From NCBI RefSeq assembly GCF_002906155.1, contig NZ_MUJK01000002.1, positions 434,001 to 498,000 of the forward strand: a stretch of DNA of 64,000 nucleotides, in the 5' to 3' direction. This document shows positions 1 to 10,171 of this stretch, one piece after another (position 1 is the first letter of the stretch; each line of letters starts with the position of its first letter). The translations under genes were made by a program, and so were the position numbers. Source of the stretch: Pseudomonas laurylsulfativorans. GTDB lineage: Bacteria > Pseudomonadota > Gammaproteobacteria > Pseudomonadales > Pseudomonadaceae. The notes under the pieces are model-generated. The model saw only the letters and a program-made list of their open reading frames with translations, was not told the DNA's origin and ran no database searches.

Positions 1-640
1 AGCCGCTGCCCAGTTCCCAGGTCAGGTCGCCGCCGTTTTCCCGATGATAGGGGCTGATGCTGCCTTCGCCGGTGTCATGGGCGAAATTGCCGAGCTTGGC
101 GCCCTGGTTCAAAGCGCGGATGGCATTGGCACTGAGGGAACCGAAACTCATGGCAGAAATGTTGAACACCGACGCTGAATACGGCTGGGTGCACTGCGGG
201 CCGCCGACCGTGACGCGGAAACTGCTCGGGTCGCTCAATGGCGCCGGGCGCATGGAGTGGCCGATGAATTCGAAACCCGACTGGTACACGTCAATCAGCG
301 TGCCGAAGGGTTTGTCGGCGGTTTCGTTCTTGGCCCGGGAATAGACCAGCGAGCGCTGGGCCCGGGAGAAGGGCAGGGCGTCGCTGTCGGATTCGAGCAG
401 GTACTGGCGGATTTCCGGGCGGATGCCTTCGACCAGATAACGGATATTGCCGAGGATCGGGTAGTTACGCCGCACTGCGTGCGGACTTTGCAGCAAGTCG
501 AACAGGCCGATCAGGCTGAGGACGGCAGTGACAGCGGTAATCGGCCAGAGCCAGTCGTATTGAAGAAACGGCAGGCTGGCGAGGGTGAAGATCACGCAGA
601 AGGCAAAGAAGGCGTAGCGGCTCAGGAGTGACAGGCTCAT
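1..640 (-). CDS. FMN-binding glutamate synthase family protein (C-terminal part cut off)
   Basis: Only the N-terminal 213 residues are in the window; the gene continues past base 1. The protein begins MSLSLLSRYAFF and has two hydrophobic segments (about residues 4-24 and 29-48), then a soluble part with SAMSFGSLSANAIRALNQG and HDTGEGSISPYH. That motif is typical of the FMN/alpha-ketoglutarate domain of glutamate synthase large subunits and their stand-alone relatives. The stand-alone family is membrane-anchored and its substrate is mostly undefined. The ATG at 638-640 is the first methionine before the membrane segment. Family assignment is firm; the physiological reaction is not known. Confidence 0.85.
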   Translation of the reverse strand, partial: MSLSLLSRYAFFAFCVIFTLASLPFLQYDWLWPITAVTAVLSLIGLFDLLQSPHAVRRNYPILGNIRYLVEGIRPEIRQYLLESDSDALPFSRAQRSLVYSRAKNETADKPFGTLIDVYQSGFEFIGHSMRPAPLSDPSSFRVTVGGPQCTQPYSASVFNISAMSFGSLSANAIRALNQGAKLGNFAHDTGEGSISPYHRENGGDLTWELGSG

Positions 641-700
641 ACGGTTTCCTTGGGTTCGGACTCAATCAAGACCCGTAGAAGCCGGCTCCTACAGGATTTT

Positions 701-1501
701 TCAGGCATTTTGTGCCTGCAGAAAAATCGCAAACAGCTCGGACTGGGATTTGATCCCCAGCTTGCTGTACATGTGTTTCTTATGGACTTTCACGGTTTCG
801 ACAGAGATTTCCAGCTTACGGGCGATTTCTTTACTGGAGCAACCGCTGAGCATCAAACGCCCGACATCCAGCTCTCGGGCCGTCAACTGCGCGCCTTTGA
901 GTTGCTGCACCGAAGCCTCCAGTTGCACCCGCCAGTCGACTTGCGGTGGTGCGGGGGCCAAGGGCACGACTTCATTGATTTCATAGGGTAGACGCTGACG
1001 CAACAGGCCGAGCACCCACGGCTGGATCAACGACAGCAAGGCGATCTGCTGGCCGCTGAAGCGCTGCGTGCTGCCCAGTGACAGGCACAGCGTACGGTCG
1101 CCTTCGAGCTGGCAATTGAACTGGATTTCATCGGCCACCACATTCAGACGAAAGTAGCGCTGATAGTACTCGGTCAACTCAAAGTGCTCCGGCGCCACTT
1201 CCCACAGGCGAAACAGCCCGCTGCGCGATTGCTCGCGGCAGGCGATGTAGAAGGGGTCGAGCAGGTACAGGCCACGCAGGTAATCCTGGAACAACGGGTC
1301 AGGGCTGCCGTCCTCGCCGGGACATTCGGCAAACACCTGCGGGCGCTGATCAGCGCTGAAAAGCAGGGCCACCCAGCTGTCGAAGGGCACGTACTGATCC
1401 AGCAAACGCACAAGCTGGGTCCAGAAATTGGGCTTGTCCAGGGCGTCGATCAGTTGCCCCACCGAACGGTGCCAGGCGATGTCGTCCAACGAGAGTGTCA
1501 T
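701..1501 (-). CDS. LuxR-family transcriptional regulator (orphan)
   Basis: The product is 266 residues. The last ~65 residues form a LuxR/NarL-type helix-turn-helix (LTARELDVGRLMLSGCSSKEIA, then SVETVKVHKKHMYSKLGI). The N-terminal ~190 residues are not a recognisable receiver domain: there is no phosphoacceptor aspartate motif. They look like a sensor domain of unknown ligand. No luxI homologue lies nearby. The start at 1501 (MTLSLDDIAW) is preceded by AAAGGGATAGAGGC on the minus strand; the open frame extends further upstream, but that part is arginine/proline-rich and lacks family character. A degenerate REP-like palindrome lies between the stop and the preceding gene (about 672-696). Function and targets are unknown. 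Confidence 0.85.
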   Translation of the reverse strand: MTLSLDDIAWHRSVGQLIDALDKPNFWTQLVRLLDQYVPFDSWVALLFSADQRPQVFAECPGEDGSPDPLFQDYLRGLYLLDPFYIACREQSRSGLFRLWEVAPEHFELTEYYQRYFRLNVVADEIQFNCQLEGDRTLCLSLGSTQRFSGQQIALLSLIQPWVLGLLRQRLPYEINEVVPLAPAPPQVDWRVQLEASVQQLKGAQLTARELDVGRLMLSGCSSKEIARKLEISVETVKVHKKHMYSKLGIKSQSELFAIFLQAQNA

Positions 1502-1762
1502 GCCTCTATCCCTTTCGTGTTGCCCCGCGGTGTGATTCCCGCCCGGTTGCTTGCTGCGCATACTGGCGCACAGGCACCGGGCGGGCAATCTTTCTGCCGT
1601 TCGGCCCAAAACAAGGAACCCCAATGAAGATCGAACTCGCCAATTGGCAGGCCGTGACAACCACACGGCTTACAGATTGGTGTGGTGTACCTGGCAGTGT
1701 TGACCGGCGGTTTCCGTCGGCAGCCACCGGAGCTGGATTTCCGGGAAACGGTGTAAAGGAAA

Positions 1763-1863
1763 CTGTAGGAGCGAGCTTGCTCGCGATAAACCTGAGGGCG
1801 CCGATGGGCATCTGGTTTACGCGTTTTCGTTCACGACCATCGCGAGCAAGCTCGCTCCTACAG
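1763..1863. repeat. REP pair (GAGCGAGCTTGCTCGC class)
   Basis: Two REP units face each other: CTGTAGGAGCGAGCTTGCTC near 1763 and its reverse complement ending at 1863, with about 50 bases between. Each unit is itself a small palindrome. This is the main recognisable content of the 409-base gap between the LuxR gene and the Nudix gene; the rest presumably holds the two divergent promoters, which I could not pinpoint. Confidence 0.9.
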
Positions 1864-1910
1864 GGCGGACATGTGATCCTTGCCGTTTTTCAGTCAAAGG
1901 CCTTCTCTTT

Positions 1911-2345
1911 ATGTCGACGTTTTCCATGCCGGCCATCGGGACCCTCCGCATCGCCGCCGCCCTGTTGATCGGCCCAGACGGCCGCACGTTGCTGGTGCGC
2001 AAGCGTGGCACCACGGCGTTCATGCAGCCGGGTGGCAAGATCGAGCCCCATGAGCTGCCGGTCCATGCCCTGGCCCGGGAGCTGGATGAAGAACTGGGTC
2101 TGGACATTGACCCGGCGCAGGCTGTTTACCTCGGTCACTTCTCGGCACCGGCCGCCAACGAGCCAGGCCATGTCGTAAACGCCGACATTTTTCAGCTGTG
2201 CATTGATGTCGACGTGACACCTGCAGCGGAGATCGAAGAAGTGATCTGGATCGACCCGGCGACCGATGGCGGTGTCAGCCTGGCGCCATTGACACGGGAC
2301 CTGATCCTGCCGTTTTATCGAGCATCGCTGACCGCGATCGCCTGA
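1911..2345 (+). CDS. Nudix hydrolase
   Basis: A 144-residue protein with a complete Nudix box at residues 42-64: G-x5-E-x7-REL-DEE-LGL, matching the consensus GX5EX7REUXEEXGU with all the metal-binding glutamates. The family hydrolyses nucleoside diphosphate-X compounds; the substrate cannot be told from sequence. It starts a three-gene run on the + strand with a LysE-type exporter 23 bases downstream and a GNAT acetyltransferase 2 bases after that, so the three are probably one transcript. The ATG at 1911 has AAAGG about 10 bases upstream. A second in-frame ATG at 1926 is possible. Confidence 0.9.
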   Translation: MSTFSMPAIGTLRIAAALLIGPDGRTLLVRKRGTTAFMQPGGKIEPHELPVHALARELDEELGLDIDPAQAVYLGHFSAPAANEPGHVVNADIFQLCIDVDVTPAAEIEEVIWIDPATDGGVSLAPLTRDLILPFYRASLTAIA

Positions 2346-2368
2346 TCATTACGCAAAGGACTTCGCCC

Positions 2369-3007
2369 ATGATCCCGCTTCAAGACTTGCTGATTTTTGC
2401 GGCTGCCGCGTTGCTGATGGTGCTGACGCCAGGGCCGAACATGATCTACCTGATCTCCCGGTCGATCTGCCAGGGGCGCAAGGCCGGGGTGATCTCGTTG
2501 CTCGGGGTAGTTGCCGGATTCTTCGTGCACCTGTTCGCCGCGGCCGCCGGTTTGACGGCGGTGTTCCTGGCGGTACCGATGGCCTATGAAGTGTTGAAGT
2601 GGGCCGGTGCGCTGTACCTGCTGTGGCTGGCCTGGCAGGCGGTCAAACCCGGTGCGCGCTCGCCGTTCGAGGCGCAGCAGTTACCCCCGGATTCGTCGCG
2701 CAAGCTGATCACCATGGGCTTTCTGACCAGTGCCCTGAACCCGAAAATCGCGGTGTTCTATCTGTCGGTGTTTCCGCAGTTCATCACGCCGGAGCACGGC
2801 TCGGTGTTCAGCCAGAGCATCATCCTCGGCCTGACCCAGATCAGCGTCAGTTTCTGCGTCAACCTGCTGATCGCGATGTTTGCCGCGGGCATCGCCTCGT
2901 GGTTCGTCAACAATCCGACGTGGCTGGCGATGCAGCGTTACTTCATGGGCTTCGTGCTGTCGGCGCTGGCGCTGCGGCTGATGCTTGAGCAAAAACGGAT
3001 GGCCTGA
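2369..3007 (+). CDS. LysE/RhtB family amino-acid exporter
   Basis: A 212-residue integral membrane protein with about six hydrophobic segments. The N-terminal LMVLTPGPNMIYLISRS carries the TPGPN signature of the RhtB/LysE family, which exports amino acids such as homoserine, threonine or lysine and related compounds. A second conserved region is GFLTSALNPKIAVFYLSVFPQF. Length fits the family (200-215). It sits between a Nudix hydrolase and an acetyltransferase in a tight run, so it may export a modified metabolite, but the substrate is unknown. The ATG is preceded by AAAGGACTTCGCCC. Confidence 0.9.
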   Translation: MIPLQDLLIFAAAALLMVLTPGPNMIYLISRSICQGRKAGVISLLGVVAGFFVHLFAAAAGLTAVFLAVPMAYEVLKWAGALYLLWLAWQAVKPGARSPFEAQQLPPDSSRKLITMGFLTSALNPKIAVFYLSVFPQFITPEHGSVFSQSIILGLTQISVSFCVNLLIAMFAAGIASWFVNNPTWLAMQRYFMGFVLSALALRLMLEQKRMA

Positions 3008-3009
3008 GC

Positions 3010-3507
3010 ATGTGGATCGAACGACTGGATGCCAGCCATGCGCTGGACTATCGGGCGCTGATGCTTGAAGCCTACGACCTGCACCCGCAGGCCTTCACCT
3101 CGAGTGTGCGCGAGCGGGCGGCGATGCCGCTTGGCTGGTGGGAGTCGCGCCTGACGGGCAAGCTGGACGTGGTGCTAGGGGCGTTCGAGGAAGGCCGGTT
3201 GGCCGGCATTGTCGGCCTCGCGTTCGAGCCTCGGGAAAGAGCCCGGCACAAGGTGACGCTGTTTGGAATGTACGTGACTGCCAAGGTTCGCCAGCGCGGG
3301 CTCGGCTATAAACTGGTTCAGGCCGCCTTGGCCGAGGCGCAGAACCATGCGGGTGTGCGCCTGATCCAGTTGACCGTCACCGCCGGCAACGACGCTGCGT
3401 TCAACCTTTACCAGCGTTGCGGTTTCGTCCAGTTTGGCCTGGAACCGATGGCCGTGCGGGTGGGGGAGGATTACTTCGACAAGCTCCATATGTGGCGCGA
3501 GCTCTGA
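3010..3507 (+). CDS. GNAT family N-acetyltransferase
   Basis: A 165-residue protein. The acetyl-CoA pyrophosphate-binding motif is visible at residues 94-100 (RQRGLGY, fitting R/Q-x-x-G-x-G/A), after a beta strand TLFGMYVT. The C-terminal NDAAFNLYQRCGF is the typical GNAT motif B region. The acceptor is unknown. It lies 2 bases after the LysE-type exporter, so translation is probably coupled. Confidence 0.9.
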   Translation: MWIERLDASHALDYRALMLEAYDLHPQAFTSSVRERAAMPLGWWESRLTGKLDVVLGAFEEGRLAGIVGLAFEPRERARHKVTLFGMYVTAKVRQRGLGYKLVQAALAEAQNHAGVRLIQLTVTAGNDAAFNLYQRCGFVQFGLEPMAVRVGEDYFDKLHMWREL

Positions 3508-3521
3508 AGCCAGCGCAATCC

Positions 3522-3663
3522 CCTGTAGGAGCCGGCTTTTGTGGCGAGGGGGCTTGCCCCCGTTGGAGTGCGAAGCGCTCCCCTGCATTTCTTCAGACAC
3601 ATTGCGCTTGCAGTTTTCGCGACTGCTTCGCAGCCGAACGGGGGCAAGCCCCCTCGCCACAAA
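3522..3663. repeat. Compound REP element (GTGGCGAGGGGGC class)
   Basis: A ~142-base inverted arrangement. The left arm is GTGGCGAGGGGGCTTGCCCC and the right arm is its reverse complement. Inner conserved parts are GCGAAGC on the left and GACTGCTTCGCAGCCGAACG on the right. It lies between convergent genes (GNAT and metR). Four other copies of the same architecture occur in the window. Confidence 0.9.
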
Positions 3664-3683
3664 GATCGCATCGTCTGATGGAC

Positions 3684-4601
3684 TTATCGAACTGCGCTAA
3701 CCCCGTCGAGCGTCGAAAACGACGTGTCCTTGGCCGTCAGCAAGAAGTCACGCATGTATGGCGCATCGAGCATGTCGGCACGGATCGCCGCATACAGTGT
3801 GGCGAACAGGCCTTTCTCACCCAGCCGCTTGGCCTTCACATAACCCCGTGAGCTGTATTCATGCAGTGCCCAATGGGGCATGCCGCACACGCCGCGACCG
3901 CTGGCCACCAGTTGCATCATCATCACCGTCAGTTCCGAGGTGCGGACCTGGGCCGGTTCGATGTCGGCGGGTTCCAGGAAACGGGTGAAAATGTCCAGCC
4001 GGTCCCGCTCCACCGGGTAGGTGATCAAGGTTTCCGGGAGCAAGTCATCGGGGACGATATAGGCCTTGCCGGCCAGGCGGTGCTGGTTGGCCACTGCCAG
4101 CATCGCTTCATACGTGAACAGCGGTACATAGGTGATCCCGGCCAGGTCCACCGGATCGGAGGTCACCACCAGGTCCAGATCGCCACGGGCCAGGGCCGGC
4201 AGCGGGGCGAAGGAGAAGCCTGAGGCCAGGTCCAGTTCGACTTCCGGCCAGGCATCGCGGAACTGGTCGATGGTCGGCATCAGCCACTGGAAGCAGCTGT
4301 GGCATTCGATAGCCATGTGCAAGCGCCCGGCGGTGCCACCGGCCAGCCGGCTGATGTCACGCTCGGCCGCGCGCAGCAGCGGCAAGGTGGCGTCGGCCAG
4401 TTGTAGCAGGCGCAGACCGGCGCTGGTGAAGCGCACCGGTTTGGTCTTACGCACGAACAGCGGCATGCCCATGCGTTCTTCCAGCTCCTTGAACTGGTGG
4501 GACAGGGCCGACTGGGTCAGGTGCAGGCGATCGGCCGCATCCACTAGGCTGTCGGCTTCGCGCAGGGCGTGCAGGGTCTTGAGGTGACGGATTTCAAGCA
4601 C
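3684..4601 (-). CDS. metR: MetR, LysR-type regulator of methionine biosynthesis
   Basis: A 305-residue LysR-type regulator. The N-terminal helix-turn-helix reads LEIRHLKTLHALREADSLVD then LTQSALSHQFKELEERMG. The effector domain contains MAIECHSCFQWLMPT, a hallmark of MetR, which uses homocysteine as co-effector and activates metE/metH-type genes. I chose the GTG at 4599-4601 because GGAG sits six bases before it and the 305-residue length fits MetR; an in-frame ATG 12 bases upstream (4613) has no good ribosome site. It lies downstream of the giant toxin-like gene on the same strand, but a strong hairpin separates them. No met biosynthetic gene is adjacent. Confidence 0.92.
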   Translation of the reverse strand: MLEIRHLKTLHALREADSLVDAADRLHLTQSALSHQFKELEERMGMPLFVRKTKPVRFTSAGLRLLQLADATLPLLRAAERDISRLAGGTAGRLHMAIECHSCFQWLMPTIDQFRDAWPEVELDLASGFSFAPLPALARGDLDLVVTSDPVDLAGITYVPLFTYEAMLAVANQHRLAGKAYIVPDDLLPETLITYPVERDRLDIFTRFLEPADIEPAQVRTSELTVMMMQLVASGRGVCGMPHWALHEYSSRGYVKAKRLGEKGLFATLYAAIRADMLDAPYMRDFLLTAKDTSFSTLDGVSAVR

Positions 4602-4643
4602 CGGGGGCTCCATGAGAAAAACTTGTCGATAATTCGAAAAGGT

Positions 4644-4656
4644 TGAGTTTGTCTCA
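4644..4656 (-). promoter_or_regulatory. Possible MetR autoregulatory box
   Basis: TGAGTTTGTCTCA is an inverted repeat with a 5-base spacer, 43 bases upstream of the metR start. The E. coli MetR consensus is TGAA-N5-TTCA; this copy differs symmetrically at one position per arm. Placement suits autoregulation, but the match is short. Confidence 0.35.
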
Positions 4657-4681
4657 TGTTGATGCCGCTGTCGACCATCCG

Positions 4682-4712
4682 CACGGCGGAGCACATTGCG
4701 TGCTCCGCCGTG
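4682..4712 (-). terminator. 13-bp perfect hairpin after the giant gene
   Basis: CACGGCGGAGCAC and GTGCTCCGCCGTG are exact reverse complements separated by ATTGC. The hairpin starts 7 bases past the stop of the 1744-residue gene. On the minus strand it is not followed by a T-run, so it may be a Rho-assisted terminator or an mRNA 3'-end protector rather than a classic intrinsic terminator. Confidence 0.6.
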
Positions 4713-4718
4713 GCTGCT

Positions 4719-7700
4719 TCACAGCGTGGAAAAGTGTTTGTTGCCCAGCGGTTTGCCAATGTCACCGCGCCAGATCGCCTCGACCGTACCGCCACTGGCG
4801 GCCACGTCTTTCTGCCATTGCAGGCCGAGGTTACGTTGTGACGGCAATTTCAGATGGCCTTTGACGAAGTCGCTGAATTGCGGTTTGGCCGAGGTGTAGT
4901 GGAAGTGGGCGTACCACAGGGTTTGCGCCGGTTCGCTGCGCAGGTCGCGTACCTCGTACTCCTGCAGGAAATCCCGTCGTCCGTCGGTGCGCTTGCCCAG
5001 ATCGCGCAGGCTTCCTTCCTTGCGAATGTCCACCACCCGCTGTTCAAGCAGATAGTCCAGATAGCCTTCGGTCGGGGTTTTGCTGTTGATGCTTTGATCG
5101 ATGCGCAGGTTGCGCCCGGTGCGCAGCATCTCATCGGCCCGATTGCGCAATTGCAGCGCTACGGCATCGCTGGGGGACAAGCGTTCGATGGCCCGGGCAC
5201 GCATGGTCAGCTCGGTGGCCTCGCTGCCCATCATGTGTTCGAGGTCGACCGGTAGCATGTCCTGCCGTGCGTAGCCTTCGACTTTGCGGGTGTAGGCGTT
5301 TGCCGCCTCCAGCCTTTTCCTGGCTTCTGCCAACAATGGCCCGACATCGGTCGGCAGTGCCGGCTGTACGGAACCCGCTGGCTCGCTGAGGCGATATTTG
5401 CCACTGGAGCGCGGCAACCAGGTTTCCGTGCGGCCATCGACCCCGGCGATGGTGAAGCGCTTTTCTCGGGTGACAGCGTCGGTGCTGGCGATACCGATCA
5501 GCAACTGGTTGTCTTCGGTCTCGAACAATTGCTGTCCGGGCCGGCCTTCTTTGGGCACCACCGAAGGGCGCGTCCTGATAGCTTGGCGTGCAAAATCTTC
5601 AACCTTGTCCAGGTTGTCCAGAAACGCAGTGACGTGTTCCAGGTCCAGATGCTGCGGATAGCCGAGTGACCAGGCACCCAGCTGGCGACGGAACTCGGTA
5701 TAAGTGGCCAGGCAGTCCTCGAGGACTTTGTTGCGCTGACTGACGCTGGCGCTCACGTGTGGCAGTTGGTGTTGCGTCAGCAAGGCGCGGCCGACCTTGT
5801 TGCGGGCGGTTTTCAACTGCAAGTGGAAGTACATCCAGGACAGGTCGGTCACCGCCTCATAGTGGGTGATGATTTCCAGGGTGTGCGCCGTTTTCAGATA
5901 GAAGTGATTGGCGTCGCTGAACTTCTCATTCATGGTCGCCATGTCGTGTGCCATCTTCGCTTTCTGCGTCCGGTTAGTGATCCGGCGGTTCCAGCGATTG
6001 GCTTCTTCGACGGTCACATGGACTTGATCGAAGTCTTTGAGAAAGGCTAGGCGAACTTCCTTGCGTTGCGCCATGAGCTGCACATGGGCGGTGGTATCGC
6101 TGCCCGGTGTAGCGTCCGAGCGGGCGATGAATTGTTCGATACGGTCGAGGTACTCCAGCAGCCGTTCCTTGAACAGACTGATCCGTCGCACCGAGCGATC
6201 GACGATGATCCAGGCGCAGCGGCTTTGAAGGTCTTCGATGTGCGCGCGTTTGCGGCCATGGCTGTACAGCATCAGCTCATCGAGATTCAGGTATTGGGCC
6301 TGGGCGATGTCGATATCGTTCGCGCAGGCGACATCGGCTCGGGCACGAAAGGCCGGGCGCTGGTCGAGTGGGAGGCTAAAGTAGTGCTCCAGCGTCTGGT
6401 TGCTGCTGCGGGTCTGGGTATCGAGTCGTCGCGAGTAGGCGTCGGCGGTATGGGTCAGGGTCAACTGCCGACGCAAGGCGCGGTCCGTCCACCAGCGCGG
6501 CAGCCAGCGGCGAATGGCGGCAGGCCAGAGCGGGTCGAGCCCGTCGGCCATGTGCCCGAGCACGGCACCGCCGCCTGCGCCACCGCCTTCGATCACGGTG
6601 CCGTACACCTGATAGTGAGTGTTCCACTGACCTGCCTCATCGAGGGCGATCGGCTGTTTGTAGGTCCGCGTAGACGTGCCGCTCAAGCGCCAGCGCGGCG
6701 GATTGTCCGCCAGTTCGATGCGGTAGATACGGCCCTGGCTGAGCATGAAGTTGCCGTCGGCGTGTCGATACACGTTGCGATAAAGGCCTTCGGTGCCCGG
6801 CTGCAGGCCCGCGAGGGACATCGGTTTTTCGTATTCATAACCCTTGAAGCACTCCAGGGACCGCCGCGCCTGGTGTTGCGTCGATACCTGCAAGGCCCGC
6901 GGGCTTTTGCCCAGTGCCCGCCACTGACGACTACGCGTGGCGACGCGGGCGACAGCCGGGGTGGCGGTGGTGCCGGGGAGAATGTCCATGGCCGCGTCGA
7001 TCAGCGACAACAGCACCGCTTCCACCTCGGCCAGACCATGGCCGACATCACCGCGCAGGAAGGCCGCCACCGCCAGGTTGGCGCTGTTCCAGGCGTCGTA
7101 CAGGGCGATGCCCGTACCGACGAAGGGCAGCATGCCCACGGCCATTTTCAGGTAGTTGAACATTGCGCCGGACTGCAAGGCGACGCGTTCCAGGTACAAA
7201 GCGTCATTGGAGCGCGATGTTGCCCGATGGGCTTCCAGCAAACGGCCCATGTGCACATTCAACAGGTGCGCTGCCAGCGAGGTGCTGGCTGGCCAGGACG
7301 TACCGACGCCGATCAACCCGTCGAAGTTTTTCAATCGGGCTTGGTTGATCCGACTGACGTGGTGGGTCAAATCCCCCTTCAAGGCACGACCGGCCAGGTA
7401 GTTGACCATCGGGCCGCGCAGGCAATCGTTGAACAGGCGCATCCTTGCCTGCTCAAGGTTGTCGAACTGGCGCAGAAAAACGCCGTCGGGACTGTCTGGC
7501 AGATACAGCAGGGTCAGGCCGCTGATGTGCTCCACGATAAAGGTGACGCCGGACAATGTGCTGGGCCCCTGGGCGTCGGTGTCCTTGCCGCCCACGGTCA
7601 GGTGCGCGGGAAGCAATTCGATGCGCTTGCCGTCGCTCGCAAAGGCTTCAGGGCTGCTGGCGTCGATGGCGATTTCCAGCACACGCTGGCCGTTGGTATC

Positions 7701-9953
7701 GATGTCCTTTGCCAGCACGGCGAATTCGCCTTGCAGGCGAAGCATCAGGCGCCAGGGTTCACTCAGGCATTCGCGCCGATATTCATTACTGAACGCCGAT
7801 GCCGTCGAGGGACCTAGGAACGTCTCACGGATCAGCGTTTCATATTTCCCGGCCAGATCCAGCTCGGTGACCAGTTTGCGCAGCCAGGACGTAGTGAGGG
7901 TGCTTTTCAGTTTTTGCCGTTGTGTGGCGTCGCCACCGTTGACCTCGACCTGCATGAACGACAGTCGCCACCCCATTTGCTGATCGATGTTGCTCAGCGC
8001 CAGGTCGCCGAGGGACAGCTTGCTGCGCTGTTCGCTGGCGACCAGTACATTCTGCTGAGGGGTGCCTGGTGCGGCGCCTTCCATGACTACTTTGCGCCAA
8101 CTGGTTGAATCTGGAACGTCGAGCCGCACCTCCACCTGTTGAGTGAGTTCGAAGTCCTGGCGCAGTCGGGCGTCGATAGCCTTGTTGGCAAAGGCTTCCC
8201 GGGGCGGCAGCTCGCGTTCGAACCACTCGTGGGAGCGCTGCATCGCGGCGACACAGGACTTGAACTGTGTCTTGAGGCGGTCACGCTGCACGGTGGACAG
8301 TTCGCTATGCCACGACGGCAATTGCGCGGCCAGCGCACTGCTGTGGTTTTGTTCGACGATGCGTGCGTACACCCATTCCCGGGCGGCGGATTGAGGGACG
8401 GTCAGGCGGGCGAGGGTCTGTTCGCACAGTTTTTCCAGTTCGGCCGCACGCTGGCTGGCACGAGGCGCAACGGGATTGGCCGCGATGATCCGGCCCGCCT
8501 GTTGTTCACAGCTGTGAAGCTGGGTCTGCAGGGCGTATTCAAACGGCGGGCCACTGAGCGGCAAGATGTGCAGTGTGAGGGTCTGGTCGTTGGCTGGGCG
8601 TTTGAACAGTGACTGTTCCAGCTGCTGCCTGGAGGCAAAGCGTTGCAGTCCGCCGAAGCGTCCGGGCCAGTAGAGCAACAGGCTGTCGGTCGAATGCGCC
8701 AGCAACGCCGAGGGTTTGGCAAACAGCAGAACGCCGTCCAGTTCCTCGGTTTGCGTGCGGCGGGTGTCGCCTTCGGTGTCCGTTGCCGACAGTTCCAACC
8801 GCGCGACCACCAGGTCGGCCGCACGGGGCTGATCGGGGGCATCCAGCACTACGGTGAGCCACTGATGTTCTTCACTGTTGATCTGATTCAGGCTCAATTG
8901 CAGTTCGGCTTCGGCGCGCAAGCCGTCCTGGCGTGCCTGGTGCAGGGCGGCGTAATGCGGGCCTGGCTGGTGGCGCAGCTCCAGCCATTTGAGGTCATCG
9001 GCTGTGTCCAGCAGCGCCGCTGCGGCGGTGCTGCTGGCCTGCTCGGCAGCGGTGAGGGCGTCGAGTTGCTGTTGCAGGCGTTGTAGACGCGGATCGTCGG
9101 CAGCACCGGTAAAATCATCGCCGAGCAACGCTTCCAGTGCAGCCCGTTGTTGGGCCAGTGCTCGGTGACGCGCACTCAGCGGGATATCGGGGCTTAGCTG
9201 GCCGAACAGGGCAGCGCTGTCGTTTGCCTCCACCCACGACAGCTCGGGGGGCGCGGCCAGCACGGCAGCATTGCCGGGCCTGTCGACGGGGGCCACGAAC
9301 AAGCGGGATAACAGGGCTTCAGCGCTGGTGTGCAGCACCTTCGTGTCGAGGACGGTGTAATCGACCCTGGCCATGTTCGTCGACAGCCGGGGGTGATCGA
9401 ACCGTTGCGGTTGATGTTCGATCAACCAGCGCTCCAGTTCATTACGGCTTTGAAAGGTCATCCAGGCGGATGAATGTGAAGGCAGGTACAACAACTGAGC
9501 GACCGGCCGATCGGCATCCCGGGTGATGACCAATGCCCCGGACAGCGCGACAGACAGGCCTTTTTCATCCTTGAGTTTCAGTTGTTCGATAGACATGGAG
9601 GGTTGGTCAGGCGTTGTTGGTTGCTCTGGCGGGTCGATCATCGCCATCAGCATGTTGACCTGCCCGGCATCCAGGATGCCTTGGGCAAACGCCCATTGGC
9701 TCGACGTCTCGAAATGCTGGCGATACAAGTGGATAGCCTGTGCCCGGCGCGAACGATCGGTGCCGAGCGCGCGTGAGCTCCACCAATCGGAGTCGAGGTG
9801 GGCTTGCGGGCTCTGCGCCATGAGGGTGAGCCACTGGTCGCAGCATTCATCCCAGCGTGCTGCTGCGCTCAGGCTCAGGCCTTGATCCGGGTTCGCGGGC
9901 AAAGGGAAGGTAAGGCCGAAATCGGCCGCAAGGGGGGTGGTTTCGTCAACCAT
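4719..9953 (-). CDS. Giant dermonecrotic-toxin-like protein (DUF6543 class)
   Basis: At 1744 residues this is the largest gene here. I recognise the general type: very large Pseudomonas proteins annotated as dermonecrotic toxin N-terminal / DUF6543 proteins. It has no signal peptide. Most of the length is helical and rich in Q, L, R and A. A hydrophobic stretch at about residues 935-1000 ([18 protein letters not shown], then [18 protein letters not shown]) could be a membrane-insertion region. It is followed by a beta-rich segment ([20 protein letters not shown]) and, near the end, a second one ([10 protein letters not shown]... to [12 protein letters not shown]). No catalytic motif of known ADP-ribosyl-, glucosyl- or deamidase toxins was identified. 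No secretion apparatus or obvious immunity gene adjoins. GGAG precedes the ATG at some distance. The gene is intact. Role in competition or insect interaction is inference. Confidence 0.7.
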   Translation of the reverse strand: MVDETTPLAADFGLTFPLPANPDQGLSLSAAARWDECCDQWLTLMAQSPQAHLDSDWWSSRALGTDRSRRAQAIHLYRQHFETSSQWAFAQGILDAGQVNMLMAMIDPPEQPTTPDQPSMSIEQLKLKDEKGLSVALSGALVITRDADRPVAQLLYLPSHSSAWMTFQSRNELERWLIEHQPQRFDHPRLSTNMARVDYTVLDTKVLHTSAEALLSRLFVAPVDRPGNAAVLAAPPELSWVEANDSAALFGQLSPDIPLSARHRALAQQRAALEALLGDDFTGAADDPRLQRLQQQLDALTAAEQASSTAAAALLDTADDLKWLELRHQPGPHYAALHQARQDGLRAEAELQLSLNQINSEEHQWLTVVLDAPDQPRAADLVVARLELSATDTEGDTRRTQTEELDGVLLFAKPSALLAHSTDSLLLYWPGRFGGLQRFASRQQLEQSLFKRPANDQTLTLHILPLSGPPFEYALQTQLHSCEQQAGRIIAANPVAPRASQRAAELEKLCEQTLARLTVPQSAAREWVYARIVEQNHSSALAAQLPSWHSELSTVQRDRLKTQFKSCVAAMQRSHEWFERELPPREAFANKAIDARLRQDFELTQQVEVRLDVPDSTSWRKVVMEGAAPGTPQQNVLVASEQRSKLSLGDLALSNIDQQMGWRLSFMQVEVNGGDATQRQKLKSTLTTSWLRKLVTELDLAGKYETLIRETFLGPSTASAFSNEYRRECLSEPWRLMLRLQGEFAVLAKDIDTNGQRVLEIAIDASSPEAFASDGKRIELLPAHLTVGGKDTDAQGPSTLSGVTFIVEHISGLTLLYLPDSPDGVFLRQFDNLEQARMRLFNDCLRGPMVNYLAGRALKGDLTHHVSRINQARLKNFDGLIGVGTSWPASTSLAAHLLNVHMGRLLEAHRATSRSNDALYLERVALQSGAMFNYLKMAVGMLPFVGTGIALYDAWNSANLAVAAFLRGDVGHGLAEVEAVLLSLIDAAMDILPGTTATPAVARVATRSRQWRALGKSPRALQVSTQHQARRSLECFKGYEYEKPMSLAGLQPGTEGLYRNVYRHADGNFMLSQGRIYRIELADNPPRWRLSGTSTRTYKQPIALDEAGQWNTHYQVYGTVIEGGGAGGGAVLGHMADGLDPLWPAAIRRWLPRWWTDRALRRQLTLTHTADAYSRRLDTQTRSSNQTLEHYFSLPLDQRPAFRARADVACANDIDIAQAQYLNLDELMLYSHGRKRAHIEDLQSRCAWIIVDRSVRRISLFKERLLEYLDRIEQFIARSDATPGSDTTAHVQLMAQRKEVRLAFLKDFDQVHVTVEEANRWNRRITNRTQKAKMAHDMATMNEKFSDANHFYLKTAHTLEIITHYEAVTDLSWMYFHLQLKTARNKVGRALLTQHQLPHVSASVSQRNKVLEDCLATYTEFRRQLGAWSLGYPQHLDLEHVTAFLDNLDKVEDFARQAIRTRPSVVPKEGRPGQQLFETEDNQLLIGIASTDAVTREKRFTIAGVDGRTETWLPRSSGKYRLSEPAGSVQPALPTDVGPLLAEARKRLEAANAYTRKVEGYARQDMLPVDLEHMMGSEATELTMRARAIERLSPSDAVALQLRNRADEMLRTGRNLRIDQSINSKTPTEGYLDYLLEQRVVDIRKEGSLRDLGKRTDGRRDFLQEYEVRDLRSEPAQTLWYAHFHYTSAKPQFSDFVKGHLKLPSQRNLGLQWQKDVAASGGTVEAIWRGDIGKPLGNKHFSTL

Positions 9954-10171
9954 GACGATGAGTCTCCAAAAGGCCGGGCCGTGCCGGCGGTACGGACATT
10001 AGGAGGCAGTCGACAGGCGCTTGGGTGGTACATAGTTATTGTGAGGTTGGGTCCGGCGCGGGATGACCGCTCGGCACTCTTCATCAAACTGTCATGGAAC
10101 TGTGGCAGCGCGCTTGAACAAACTTCATCAGACTCGCGCTCTACTGGGGTTCTGCGTTTTGGTGTTTTTTC

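Noticed and set aside
6066..7817. 583-codon + strand frame inside the giant toxin-like gene
   Set aside because: Low-complexity antisense translation. The minus-strand frame is open for 1744 codons and has coherent structure.
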